Shown here in pieces: positions 36,810-46,255 of a stretch of DNA of 59,205 bases. The notes beneath the pieces are model-generated. The model was not told where the DNA came from, searched no databases, and saw nothing but the letters and a program-made list of their open reading frames with translations. Position 1 is the first letter of the stretch; every line of letters begins with the position of its first letter. The DNA comes from Bacteroides caecigallinarum (GTDB taxonomy: Bacteria > Bacteroidota > Bacteroidia > Bacteroidales > Bacteroidaceae), in assembly GCF_016902295.1 (NCBI RefSeq), contig NZ_JACJLQ010000022.1, positions 1 to 59,205 on the forward strand, given 5' to 3'. Both the position numbers and the translations under genes were made by a program.

Positions 36810-38453
36810 ATGGTAAACGAATATCAACTCAGAATATTGCCCGAACAGGCTGCAAGCGAACAGTCGCTGAAGACATATATCAGCCGCGAAAAAGGACTTG
36901 ACATCAGGACTATCAATGCCGTAAGAGTTCTGAAAAAGAGTATTGACGCACGTCAGCGTACAATATACGTAAACGTAAAAGTACAGGTGTTCATCAATGA
37001 GGTTCCGGACACACAGGAATACACTCCTACCGAATACAGGAACGTTAGCGGGAAACCTCAAGTAATCGTTGTGGGTGCCGGTCCTGGAGGACTGTTTGCC
37101 GCACTGCGACTGATAGAACTTGGTCTGCGACCGATAGTGATTGAACGCGGAAAGAACGTACGCGAAAGGAAGGAAGACCTGGCAAAAATCAGCCGCGAGC
37201 ATAAGGTTGACCCTGAATCGAACTACAGCTTCGGCGAGGGTGGCGCAGGAGCTTACTCCGACGGCAAGCTTTACACAAGAAGCAAGAAGCGCGGCAATGT
37301 GGATAAGATTCTGAATGTGTTCTGCCAGCACGGAGCAAGCACCTCAATCCTGATAGATGCTCATCCTCACATCGGTACAGATAAGTTGCCGAGGGTAATT
37401 GAGAACATGAGAAATACCATTCTTGAATGTGGCGGAGAAGTTCACTTCAAGACCAGAATGGATGCCATCATAATAGAGAAAAACAAGGTTGTAGGTATTG
37501 AGACTAATGACGGAAGGACCTTCAGAGGTCCGGTGATACTTGCCACAGGTCATTCGGCACGTGATGTCTACCGCTGGCTGTATGCCAACGGTGTGAAAAT
37601 GGAAACGAAAGGCCTTGCTGTAGGAGTGCGTCTGGAACATCCGTCAATGCTTATCGACCAGATTCAATATCACAACAAGAACGGTAGAGGTAAATATCTG
37701 CCGGCTGCGGAATATAGTTTCGTGCAGCAGGTGGACGGACGCGGTGTATATAGTTTCTGTATGTGTCCGGGCGGTTTTGTAGTTCCGGCTGCAAGCGGTC
37801 CCCACCAGCTTGTCGTAAACGGAATGAGTCCAAGCAACCGTGGTACGAAATGGAGCAACTCGGGAATGGTGGTAGAGATTCGCCCTGAAGACCTGAACGA
37901 CCCTACACTGCAACTGCAGGCATGCGAAGCGATTGAAGAATCTGCCGAACAGCAGACAGAAGAACTGATACGCAAGACAACCAAAGATGGAGAACAGTCT
38001 GTACTGTCTATGATGCAGTTCCAGGAAAGACTGGAACAGATATGCTGGCAGCAGGCAAATATGCGACAGACGGCACCGGCACAAAGAATGGTGGATTTCA
38101 CAAGAAAGAAACTGAGTTACGACCTTCCTGTCACTTCCTACAGTCCTGGAATTATATCATCTCCCCTACACTTCTGGATGCCCAAATTCATCAGCGAACG
38201 TCTGAGCAAGGGATTCGAAATGTTTGGCAGAAGTTCGCGAGGTTTCCTTACCAACGACGCGGTGATGATTGCTGTAGAAACACGCACATCGGCACCGGTA
38301 AGAATTGTACGCGACAACGAAACACTGCAGCATGTCACAGTGGAAGGACTATTCCCATGTGGCGAAGGTGCAGGTTATGCCGGAGGAATAGTCTCTGCAG
38401 GAGTTGACGGAGAGAGATGCGCAGAAGCTGTTGCTGCGTTCATGAGAATTTAA
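36810..38453 (+). CDS. NAD(P)/FAD-dependent oxidoreductase (COG2509 type)
   Basis: Product of 547 residues. A short N-terminal domain of about 80 residues is followed by the dinucleotide loop VIVVGAGPGGLFAALRLIELG (about 85-105; GxGxxG), then VIERGKNVRERKEDLAKISR, NYSFGEGGAGAYSDGKLYTR, LATGHSARDVYRWLY, and a C-terminal GLFPCGEGAGYAGGIVSAGVDG flavin-binding segment. The pattern is that of the uncharacterised COG2509 FAD dehydrogenases. Substrate unknown; cytoplasmic. It may be co-transcribed with the preceding AAA gene (65-base gap). Its stop codon falls in the first unit of an 11-bp repeat array. Confidence 0.88.
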   Translation: MVNEYQLRILPEQAASEQSLKTYISREKGLDIRTINAVRVLKKSIDARQRTIYVNVKVQVFINEVPDTQEYTPTEYRNVSGKPQVIVVGAGPGGLFAALRLIELGLRPIVIERGKNVRERKEDLAKISREHKVDPESNYSFGEGGAGAYSDGKLYTRSKKRGNVDKILNVFCQHGASTSILIDAHPHIGTDKLPRVIENMRNTILECGGEVHFKTRMDAIIIEKNKVVGIETNDGRTFRGPVILATGHSARDVYRWLYANGVKMETKGLAVGVRLEHPSMLIDQIQYHNKNGRGKYLPAAEYSFVQQVDGRGVYSFCMCPGGFVVPAASGPHQLVVNGMSPSNRGTKWSNSGMVVEIRPEDLNDPTLQLQACEAIEESAEQQTEELIRKTTKDGEQSVLSMMQFQERLEQICWQQANMRQTAPAQRMVDFTRKKLSYDLPVTSYSPGIISSPLHFWMPKFISERLSKGFEMFGRSSRGFLTNDAVMIAVETRTSAPVRIVRDNETLQHVTVEGLFPCGEGAGYAGGIVSAGVDGERCAEAVAAFMRI

Positions 38454-38491
38454 ACACCATTTAAATACCATTTAAACACTGTTTAAACAAC
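38448..38491. repeat. 11-bp tandem repeat array, 4 copies
   Basis: Units ATTTAAACACC, ATTTAAATACC, ATTTAAACACT and GTTTAAACAAC at 38448, 38459, 38470 and 38481. Each is centred on the palindrome TTTAAA, and the last contains GTTTAAAC. The array fills the whole gap between the oxidoreductase stop (38453) and the LuxR-type regulator start (38498). One repeat per helical turn would put every TTTAAA on the same DNA face. Confidence 0.92.
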
Positions 38492-38497
38492 TATAAA

Positions 38498-39079
38498 ATG
38501 ATTCCCGAAATAGCAATCATAGAAAGAAATACACTAACGGCATTAGGTTTGCAAACAATTTTGGAAGAGCTGATACCGCAAGCTACTATACGTGTATTCC
38601 ATTCCTACGAGGAACTCATAGACGATACCCCCGACATGTACGCCCATTATTTTGTGTCAATATCAATATATTTCGAGCATACAGCTTTCTTCCTCGAAAG
38701 AAAGCCAAAGAGTATAGTCCTGTCAAACGGAGATCCTCAGATTCCATTGGGAGTACCTGTCCTAAACTCATTACTGCCGCAAGAAAAACTGATTAAGGCT
38801 TTTATGGATATGCGCACCAAAGGACACGAGATGACGCATCATCCTGTAAAGGCTCACTCCAAAGAGAATATGCCTGTACTTTCGGCAAGGGAAATAGAGG
38901 TATTGATTCTTGTGACAAAGGGATATATAAACAAAGAGATAGCCGAAAAACTGAATATAAGTCTGACCACAGTGATATCCCACCGGAAGAACATCACAGA
39001 AAAGCTTGGCATAAAATCCGTTTCAGGACTGGCCATTTATGCTGTCATGAACGGATATATTGACGCAGACAGTATATAA
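38498..39079 (+). CDS. LuxR-type response-regulator-like transcription factor
   Basis: Product of 193 residues. C-terminal LuxR/GerE HTH (about 128-190): LSAREIEVLILVTKGYINKEIAEKLNISLTTVISHRKNI in pieces (SAREIEVL, NKEIAEKLNIS, VISHRKNITEKLG). The N-terminal part resembles a receiver fold (PEIAIIERNTLTALGLQTIL) but I see no phospho-acceptor Asp: the third strand reads YAHYFVSISIYFEH. So it is probably not controlled by phosphorylation. It directly precedes a TonB-dependent receptor gene on the same strand (86 bases with a promoter) and probably controls it. The 11-bp repeats in front of it may be its own operator. Confidence 0.83.
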   Translation: MIPEIAIIERNTLTALGLQTILEELIPQATIRVFHSYEELIDDTPDMYAHYFVSISIYFEHTAFFLERKPKSIVLSNGDPQIPLGVPVLNSLLPQEKLIKAFMDMRTKGHEMTHHPVKAHSKENMPVLSAREIEVLILVTKGYINKEIAEKLNISLTTVISHRKNITEKLGIKSVSGLAIYAVMNGYIDADSI

Positions 39080-39097
39080 AAATCATAATAAATTAGG

Positions 39098-39129
39098 ATT
39101 GTACGTTTTCGCGATTTACATTTTCTTTG
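39098..39129 (+). promoter_or_regulatory. Possible promoter of the TonB-dependent receptor gene
   Basis: ATTG at 39098-39101, 20-bp spacer, TTTCTTTG at 39122-39129 (one mismatch to TAnnTTTG), 35 bases before the ATG. The weak match would fit a promoter that needs an activator. Confidence 0.45.
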
Positions 39130-39164
39130 CATTCGAATTACAAAAACCATATACAGACTGAAAG

Positions 39165-41576
39165 ATGAGAAGACGCACATTTCTAAAAACATTTAAGTTC
39201 ATTGCGGCAGGGGCTACCGTAGCCACGGGAGTGCTTCCTGCCTACAGTCTGCCCATAAACGAAAACATCAGCGCGCCGGCAGACACAACCAGAGTGATAG
39301 ATATAGAAGAAGTGGTGGTCATAGCGACGCCAAAAGAAAATAACAGATTGAGACAACAGCCTCTGTCAGCAACATCATTCTCGCAGGGAGACATGCGAAA
39401 CAACTCTGTGACATCGGTAAAGTCACTATCAGGTCTTGTTCCAAACCTGTTTATACCTGATTACGGTTCAAAACTTACTACATCCGTTTACGTCAGAGGT
39501 ATCGGTTCGAGAATAAACACTCCTGCCGTAGGACTATATGTTGACAATATTCCTTTCATCGACAAGTCGGCTTTCGATTTTAACTACTCCGATATTGAAC
39601 GTATCGACGTATTGCGCGGTCCGCAAGGTACCCTATACGGGCGCAACACTATGGGCGGACTAATCCGTGTATTCACTAAATCGCCGTTCACTTACCAAGG
39701 TACAGACGTAAGTCTTGGAGCTGCAACTTATAATAATTACAAGGCTTCGGTGACACATTACCACCGTATATCAGACAAGTTTGCTTTTTCTGCAGGGGCT
39801 TTCTATGAGCATGATGGAGGTTTCTTCGAAAATGTAGCCCGCAACAACGAAAAGATTGACAAGGGTAATGAGGCCGGCGGCAGGATGAGAGCTATCTGGC
39901 TTCCAAAGGACAATCTGAAACTTGACTTCACCGTGAATTACGAGTATTTAAACCAGGGAGGCTATCCTTACCAGTTGACCAGTCTTTCCGAAAATGATAT
40001 TTACTATCAGGACATTAAAGGAGATTTGGGCAAGGTGGCATATAATAACGAATGTGGATATATGCGTCATCTCCTTAACGGCGGCCTAAATCTGGAACAT
40101 CAGGCAGACAATTTCATTCTCAGCAGTGTGACAGGTTTCCAGTATCTGAAAGACGAGATGAACCTCGACCAGGATTTCACAAGAAAAAATGTTTACACTA
40201 TGTCGCAGAGACAGAATTCCAAGACATTGAGTGAGGAAATTGTGCTTAAATCGAAACCGGGACGCCGCTGGCAGTGGACTACAGGTGTTAGTGGCTTTTA
40301 CCAGTGGCTTGACACTGAAGGACCTGTTACTTTCCATGAGGATGGTATATCTTCATTAATGGAGGATAACGTAAACGGTATATTCAAGAAAATAAAGGAA
40401 GAAAAACCTATGATGCCTGATATGAGCCTTGATATAACTGACAATAATATATTAATCGGCGGGAACTTCAAATCACCAATGCTCAGCACAGGTATATATC
40501 ATCAATCAACAATAAATGATATTATCTTTGAAGGACTGTCTTTCACTGCAGGTCTGAGAATGGAATACGAAAGATATTGGCTGGACTATAACTCTAACGC
40601 CAATATCAACTTTGATTTCAAGATATCCGTCATGCCAATGCCTTTCAAAGACTTGAAATCTTCGCCTAACGTGAACGGCAATATAAGCCACGATTATATA
40701 CAGTTATTGCCTAAATTCGCCTTACAATACGATTTTAATAAGAACAATAACATTTACGCATCAGTAACGAAAGGTTATCGTTCGGGAGGATATAACATAC
40801 AGATGTTTTCAGAAATAGTACAGGGTGAAATGATTAACGGCATGATAGCCGCATTAGATGAAAAGAGCCATGGCATGGTTTCACAAATGGGAGGTGACAA
40901 AATTCCTCATTATGAATATGACATACAGGAAACAACCATGTATAAGCCTGAGTATTCATGGAACTACGAGATAGGTTCACACCTAACTATGTTCGACGGA
41001 CGACTGCAAGCTGACATTGCCGCATTCTATATGGATACTCACGACCAGCAGATTTCACGTTTTGCGGAAAGCGGCTTGGGACGTATAACCGTCAATGCAG
41101 GAAAGAGCAGAAGCGTAGGTGGAGAGCTTGCACTGAAAGCACAGATAACAGACGCATTCAGTCTGAACGGTAATTACGGATACACTCATGCCACATTCAC
41201 AGACTATGTAGTAAGCGACGAAGTAAACTACAATGGCAACTACGTGCCTTTCGTTCCTAAACATACATTCAACATTGGAGGACAATATATCTTCCGTATG
41301 AAGAGAGGTGCATGGCTGGACAATATCATAGTGAATGCCAACTATAAGGGAGCCGGACGTATATACTGGACAGAACAGAACAATGCATATCAGGATCTGT
41401 ACGGCACCCTGAACGGACGCGTCAGTCTGAACAAAGGCAACGGACAGATAGGTCTATGGATTAACAATGCCCTCAACACAGATTATCAGGCTTTCTACTT
41501 TGAGTCGATGGACAGAGGATTCGCACAGATGGGACGCCCGATGCAGATTGGTGTAGATTTCAGATGCAGATTCTAA
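39165..41576 (+). CDS. TonB-dependent outer-membrane receptor
   Basis: Product of 803 residues, shorter than SusC and without the carboxypeptidase-like domain or a SusD partner. Plug domain about 45-170 (IEEVVVIATPKENNRLRQQP as TonB box region; VYVRGIGSRINTPAVGLYVD; DVLRGPQGTLYGRNTMGGLI), 22-strand barrel after that, C-terminal Phe (VDFRCRF). The signal sequence begins MRRRTFLKTFKFIAAGATVA, which contains the twin-arginine pattern RRxFLK, unusual for this class. Likely imports iron chelates, cobalamin or another small ligand; I cannot say which. The LuxR-type gene upstream is its probable regulator. No cobalamin riboswitch fits in the 85-base gap. Confidence 0.93.
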   Translation: MRRRTFLKTFKFIAAGATVATGVLPAYSLPINENISAPADTTRVIDIEEVVVIATPKENNRLRQQPLSATSFSQGDMRNNSVTSVKSLSGLVPNLFIPDYGSKLTTSVYVRGIGSRINTPAVGLYVDNIPFIDKSAFDFNYSDIERIDVLRGPQGTLYGRNTMGGLIRVFTKSPFTYQGTDVSLGAATYNNYKASVTHYHRISDKFAFSAGAFYEHDGGFFENVARNNEKIDKGNEAGGRMRAIWLPKDNLKLDFTVNYEYLNQGGYPYQLTSLSENDIYYQDIKGDLGKVAYNNECGYMRHLLNGGLNLEHQADNFILSSVTGFQYLKDEMNLDQDFTRKNVYTMSQRQNSKTLSEEIVLKSKPGRRWQWTTGVSGFYQWLDTEGPVTFHEDGISSLMEDNVNGIFKKIKEEKPMMPDMSLDITDNNILIGGNFKSPMLSTGIYHQSTINDIIFEGLSFTAGLRMEYERYWLDYNSNANINFDFKISVMPMPFKDLKSSPNVNGNISHDYIQLLPKFALQYDFNKNNNIYASVTKGYRSGGYNIQMFSEIVQGEMINGMIAALDEKSHGMVSQMGGDKIPHYEYDIQETTMYKPEYSWNYEIGSHLTMFDGRLQADIAAFYMDTHDQQISRFAESGLGRITVNAGKSRSVGGELALKAQITDAFSLNGNYGYTHATFTDYVVSDEVNYNGNYVPFVPKHTFNIGGQYIFRMKRGAWLDNIIVNANYKGAGRIYWTEQNNAYQDLYGTLNGRVSLNKGNGQIGLWINNALNTDYQAFYFESMDRGFAQMGRPMQIGVDFRCRF

Positions 41577-41597
41577 CCCGCAATAATTGATTATAAA

Positions 41598-41639
41598 AAT
41601 AGCCCGCGGTTGATATTATAAAATCAGCTTCGGGCTATT
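41598..41639. terminator. Hairpin between the receptor gene and the lacZ pseudogene
   Basis: Stem of 9 bp (41598-41606 with 41631-41639; core TAGCCCG) with a long partly paired loop. The minus strand runs on into TTTTTAT; the plus tail is weaker. Probably shared by the two convergent genes. Confidence 0.65.
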
Positions 41640-41676
41640 ATTATGTTATGGGAAATCGTAAATCTTTAATTTAAAG

Positions 41677-44600
41677 TCATTGTGGCAAGTCTCCTGCCGC
41701 TGATACCTTGGCATTATCAGTCAAATCGGCTGCAGCAGGACGGATAATAAAGCCAAAAGTATGATTTCCGGCCTTGATTCGGTCTTCCTCAAGAGGTGCT
41801 CCCTGTCCGCAACTGCTACCACCAAGCCCCATCATTTTCATGTCAATATGCAGATAATTGCCATCAGATTCAGGCAACTGATATGGGTGAGGCGCTTCTA
41901 CCATTTGCATGGCCGACCATGGCAACGCAGATGCAGAGAATGGCGATGAAATAGAGATAAACTGTACTCCCATACCGTCAGTATCTGTCAAAGCACACCA
42001 GCGGACACCCTCACGATTGCCCATTGACTGTGGCTTAGGAAAGTTTACAAACTGATTTTCTACTGTACTACTATATAACTCAACGAACGCTCCATTCATC
42101 CTGTCATTATAGTTATTATGTGGACCACGACCATAATAAGTATAATTGGAAAGTTCCTTAGGAGTCTTCATTACATAGCCCAAACGCGGCAAATCCAAAT
42201 CCGGCTCATTGGATATAATATTTGCCTGTAGCTCTATTGAACCATCAGCATACACCGTCCATACCTGGTTTGTAGTGAACTTAAAGTCTTCCGGTCCGAA
42301 ATCCTTGGATTTGGTAATCTCATATCTGCCGGAGCTAATACCCAAATCACGTATTTTATAACCATACGGTGACTGTGATTCTACAGTATATGCTATCACG
42401 ACCGAACCATCCTTACGTATATAGGCTGACTTGTCAAGAGCTTTATGATGCAGACTGTTCAATCCTTTTGCGAACCATTGTCCATAAGCCCAGTTGTCAT
42501 TGTCTGTCTGAGCACGGAAGGCATCAAGCTTGGGACCGTTATTGTCAGTGAAAATTATCTTACTGCCATATAACAGACTGTTTATCGTACCTGTAACATT
42601 ATCAAAAACAACGGTAAAGTCATTCCCTTTAACTATATATTCATCTTCAGATTTGCTCAAACTTAGCTTACCGCCTTTGGCCGATTCCGAAATGCTTACA
42701 AATCCTTCAGCAGATTTTACAGGCAACTGTTCTTCCATCTGTACATATCCTTTATTCGCCCACGGCATATCTTTGGCCAATAAGAACTGGACCTTGATGA
42801 AATATTCACTATCTGACTCAAGGCTGCTGAAATCATAAGGTATGGTATAGCCGGCCTTTTCACGAGGTCCTAAAATATTGCGTGGTCCTTTAAATGCGTT
42901 ACTTTCGTGTACTTTCTTTCCGTCTTTCCACAATGACCACACCATCTCATAGTCTGTCATAGGCTTGAAATAGTTCTTGTTGAAAACTTCAATCTGTCCT
43001 TTAGTGATATCTACGGCCTTCACTCCTACATTCTGGTAAACTTTCTTTACCTCATAATATTCAGGTTTTGGCTTATGTCCGGGGAACAGAATGCCATTCA
43101 TACAGAACATTCCGTCATTTGGCTTATCACCGAAATCACCTCCGTATGCCAGATATTTCTCGCCTGTAGTCTTGTCATAATTATAAAGAGACTGATCAAC
43201 CCAATCCCATATTGCGCCACCGCATAAGAAATTTGTCGATTCTATTGCCTCCCAGTAATCTTCCAGGTTTCCTCAGGCATTACCCATCGAATGAGCATAT
43301 TCAGAGATATGAAAAGGATATTTTATATCAAGAGTTCCTTTTACTGCCTCACGAGTCCAAGGTATTGACGGATATTGATTTGAGCCAATATCAACAATAT
43401 CATTATTACGTTCGTACTGAACAGGACGACTGGTGTCAAAATCCTTTATAGCATTATAGGCATCAACAAAATTCTTACCTGGGCCTGCCTCATTACCCAA
43501 CGACCATATCACGATAGAAGGATGATTTACATGTGCATGTACCAGTTCCATCACACGGGCTACATGAGCATCCCTGAATTCGGGTACATGCGACAGAGAT
43601 TCTTTTCCATAATAATACTCATGACTTTCCAGATTGGCTTCGTCTTCAAGATATATCCCATACTTATCGCACAGGTAATACCAGTAAGGATTGCATGAAT
43701 AATGGGAATTACGGACATGATTGATGTTACCGCGTTTCATAATCATTATTTCCTCTTCCATCTGATTGTGTGTGATACTGTTTCCGCTATTGGGATTTAT
43801 CTCCTGACGGTTTACACCTTTCAGTTTCACAGGCTTATTATTGATATAGAAATAACGGCCTTTCAATCCAAACTCGTCATCCTTGGCTTCTGTGTCGCGT
43901 ATCTCTATCTTACAAATACCGAAATAAGAGGAAACTACATCTACAGTCTTACCTTTTCTGTCTTTCAGCTCAGCTACCAAAGTATAACGGTTAGGCTGTT
44001 CTGCCGACCACAGTTCAGCTCCCTTGATTTCGAGGCATGTCGTTATCTTCCTGCTGACATCCTTGTCCAAAGTGAATGTTTCGGAAACTACAGGTTGGCC
44101 AATCTGTCCAAGAATCTCATCAGAATACAATTTGTTCTGAAATATTCTATAAGTCAGAGAATAGCCTTTAGCGGCTTTCTTATCAAGGTTACGCATCATT
44201 GCGTTTACAGATACAGAAGCGCCATCAGCCGTCAAATCCGTATCTATCTTCATATCACGCACTTCAACTTTTGCCGTGGAGGTGAGATAGGCATCGCGGA
44301 AAATACCTGGCAGGCGAAACATATCCTGAGCCTCAAGGAAAGAGCCGTCTGAATTACGGTAAACTTCCACAGCTACTATATTTTCACCTTTTACAAGATA
44401 GTCACTGATATTGAACGACGCGGTATTTCTTGAGTTTTTTGAAAAGCCAACATATTTGCCGTTTATCCATAGATAGAAGAATGAATTTACGCCATCGAAA
44501 TTAATATACACATTACGATTCATCCAGGAGTCCGAAATACGGAAAGTCCTACGATAAGAACCCACTTCGTTACGGTACTTGTATGTGATCCAGTCTTTAT

Positions 44601-45081
44601 CAGGTTCACGCATTACTCCACCTTTCCAGTCGCCAACCACCCTATTGTGTTTAAATATCACCGGTTGATTGCAATAAATCGGTACTCCATATTTCAAAGA
44701 GCCATCTTTCTGTATTCCTACGACATTCCAACAGGAAGGGACTGTTATTTCATCCCAGGCTGTATCGTCAAACTGAGTTTCGAAGAACGTTCTCGGACGT
44801 TCATCCGGATTTGGCGCCCAATGAAATTTCCATTATCCGTTCAGGCTATGCCAGTAAGCGCTTGCTTCCGGATGTACCTCTTTTGCGCTTTCCACATCAG
44901 CAAAAGAGAAAAAATAAGCACGCGGCTGTTCTTTATTAAGTGACAGTTTCTCAGGTGATTCCCATTCTGTTCCTTCAGGATGATGTACTGTGTCATACAT
45001 AAAACCGCCCAAAGGCTGCTGTGCATATATAGAGCTATACACAATACCGCACAGAATTAAACTCAAAGCAATTTTTCTCAT
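41677..45081 (-). pseudogene. GH2 beta-galactosidase (LacZ type) with two in-frame stops
   Basis: One continuous frame of 1135 codons from ATG 45081 to the stop at 41677, broken only by TAA at 44835-44833 and TGA at 43275-43273; no frameshift. Fragment 1 (82 codons) has a Sec signal (MRKIALSLILCGIVYSSIYA) and ends SAYWHSLNG, after which WKFHWAPNPDERPRTFF continues in frame. Fragment 2 holds the GH2 sugar-binding and barrel domains with acid/base Glu in VIWSLGNEAG and nucleophile Glu in SEYAHSMGN; the TGA falls two codons after that MGN. Fragment 3 resumes GNLEDYWEAIES and has the beta-small domain. The intact protein would be an exported beta-galactosidase. As it stands full-length enzyme cannot be made without readthrough. 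Confidence 0.9.
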
Positions 45082-45112
45082 AGTTGATAATATTTCACGA
45101 TTATTCATGCTA

Positions 45113-45160
45113 CAAAAATAAATCTATCTTTTATAAGTAAAAAATATAAAAGATAGATTT
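45113..45160 (-). terminator. 16-bp hairpin after ppx, overlapping the lacZ -7 box
   Basis: Perfect 16-bp inverted repeat (45120-45135 with 45145-45160; AAATCTATCTTTTATA arm), 9-base loop, then minus-strand ATTTTTG. It is an A+T-rich terminator-like structure 45 bases after the ppx stop. The T run is also TATTTTTG (45120-45113), a full TAnnTTTG match placed 31 bases before the lacZ ATG, so one segment may end one gene and start the next. Confidence 0.7.
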
Positions 45161-45205
45161 AGATTCCATGATATGTGAGTTTAACTTATATATGGCGATT
45201 AATAA

Positions 45206-46144
45206 TCAGTTCTCATTGTTAAGGACTTTCCATTTATTGCGCAAATAAATGCCATCAATAACTCCATCGGCAAGGCCAATTACAGGTACATAGATATATG
45301 TAGCTTTTATTATATCAGCAATGGTGAGGAATATTTCTCCTGCAGGAACAATAACATCCGCACGGTCAGGCTTGAGGCTGAACTTCAGCATTCTTTCTGC
45401 TACCGTAAGCTGTTTAAGCTCGTTATGCAACTCCTGCAATGAAGCGACAGTGATACGCGCACGCTTCTTATCCTTTTTATCAATCATGCGATACAGTTTG
45501 TTGATGTTACCTCCTGAACCGATAATATTTGTATCAGGATAAGACTGGGCCAATTCTGCCATATCATTCTTAAGCCTGCTCCACTCCTCATCCTTGACAG
45601 CTTCGTTCAGGATACGTACAGTACCGATATTGTAAGAACGGCTACATACCAGTTGACCTTTAGAAATAAGATTTATCTCTGTACTACCTCCACCCACGTC
45701 AACATACATGTAATTTCCTTTGCGGTCCTCCATTGATTCCACATGATTGTTATAAACAATCTTCGCTTCTTCCTGACCGTCAATAATCTCGATTTGAATA
45801 CCTGTTTCTTTTGCTATTCGCTTGATGATTTCAGGACCATTCTTTGAATCGCGCATTGCGGAAGTGGCACATGCGCGATAGTCCTTAACGTCATATATCT
45901 TCATAAGATGGCTATATGCCTTCATCAGGCGAAGCATGTTCTTGGCACGTTTATCCGAAATCTTATTCTTTGAAAAGACGTCAAACCCCAGACGTAACGG
46001 TACACGCAACAACAAGACTTTAGAAAACTTTACACCTTCCTTTGTTTCTTCAAGGTGCTTGATAAGCAAACGTACAGCATTTGAGCCTATGTCAATGGCC
46101 GCATAATTCACACCATTAAGTGTAGTTTCAAGTTCCTTACTCAT
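45206..46144 (-). CDS. ppx: Exopolyphosphatase / GppA-type phosphatase
   Basis: Product of 312 residues, the short Ppx/GppA form (one core, no C-terminal HD domain). Family features: YAAIDIGSNAVRLLI at the N-terminus (about 15-29), RACATSAMRDSKNG, EIIDGQEEAKIVYNNHV with catalytic Glu, YMYVDVGGGSTEINLI (phosphate loop) and NIIGSGGNINKLYRMI. It removes phosphate from polyphosphate or from pppGpp. It is downstream of ppk1 on the same strand (111-base gap), giving a make-and-break pair for polyphosphate. Terminated by the hairpin at 45120-45160. Confidence 0.92.
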   Translation of the reverse strand: MSKELETTLNGVNYAAIDIGSNAVRLLIKHLEETKEGVKFSKVLLLRVPLRLGFDVFSKNKISDKRAKNMLRLMKAYSHLMKIYDVKDYRACATSAMRDSKNGPEIIKRIAKETGIQIEIIDGQEEAKIVYNNHVESMEDRKGNYMYVDVGGGSTEINLISKGQLVCSRSYNIGTVRILNEAVKDEEWSRLKNDMAELAQSYPDTNIIGSGGNINKLYRMIDKKDKKRARITVASLQELHNELKQLTVAERMLKFSLKPDRADVIVPAGEIFLTIADIIKATYIYVPVIGLADGVIDGIYLRNKWKVLNNEN

Positions 46145-46255
46145 AGTATCCGGTTTTTATATTTTAAAAGTTAATCCATATAAACAAATAATTGCCTGCC
46201 ACCATACCCTCACGGGCAAGCGGCAAGCATCATGTGAAAAATCAAGCTATAATAT

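Noticed and set aside
39080..39164. Cobalamin or other riboswitch before the TonB-dependent receptor
   Set aside because: The gap is only 85 bases, no B12-box-like sequence is visible, and a promoter takes up most of it.
41677..45081. Selenocysteine or genetic-code reassignment explaining the lacZ stops
   Set aside because: One stop is TAA and one TGA, the other genes here use all stops normally, and I see no selenocysteine insertion hairpin after the TGA.
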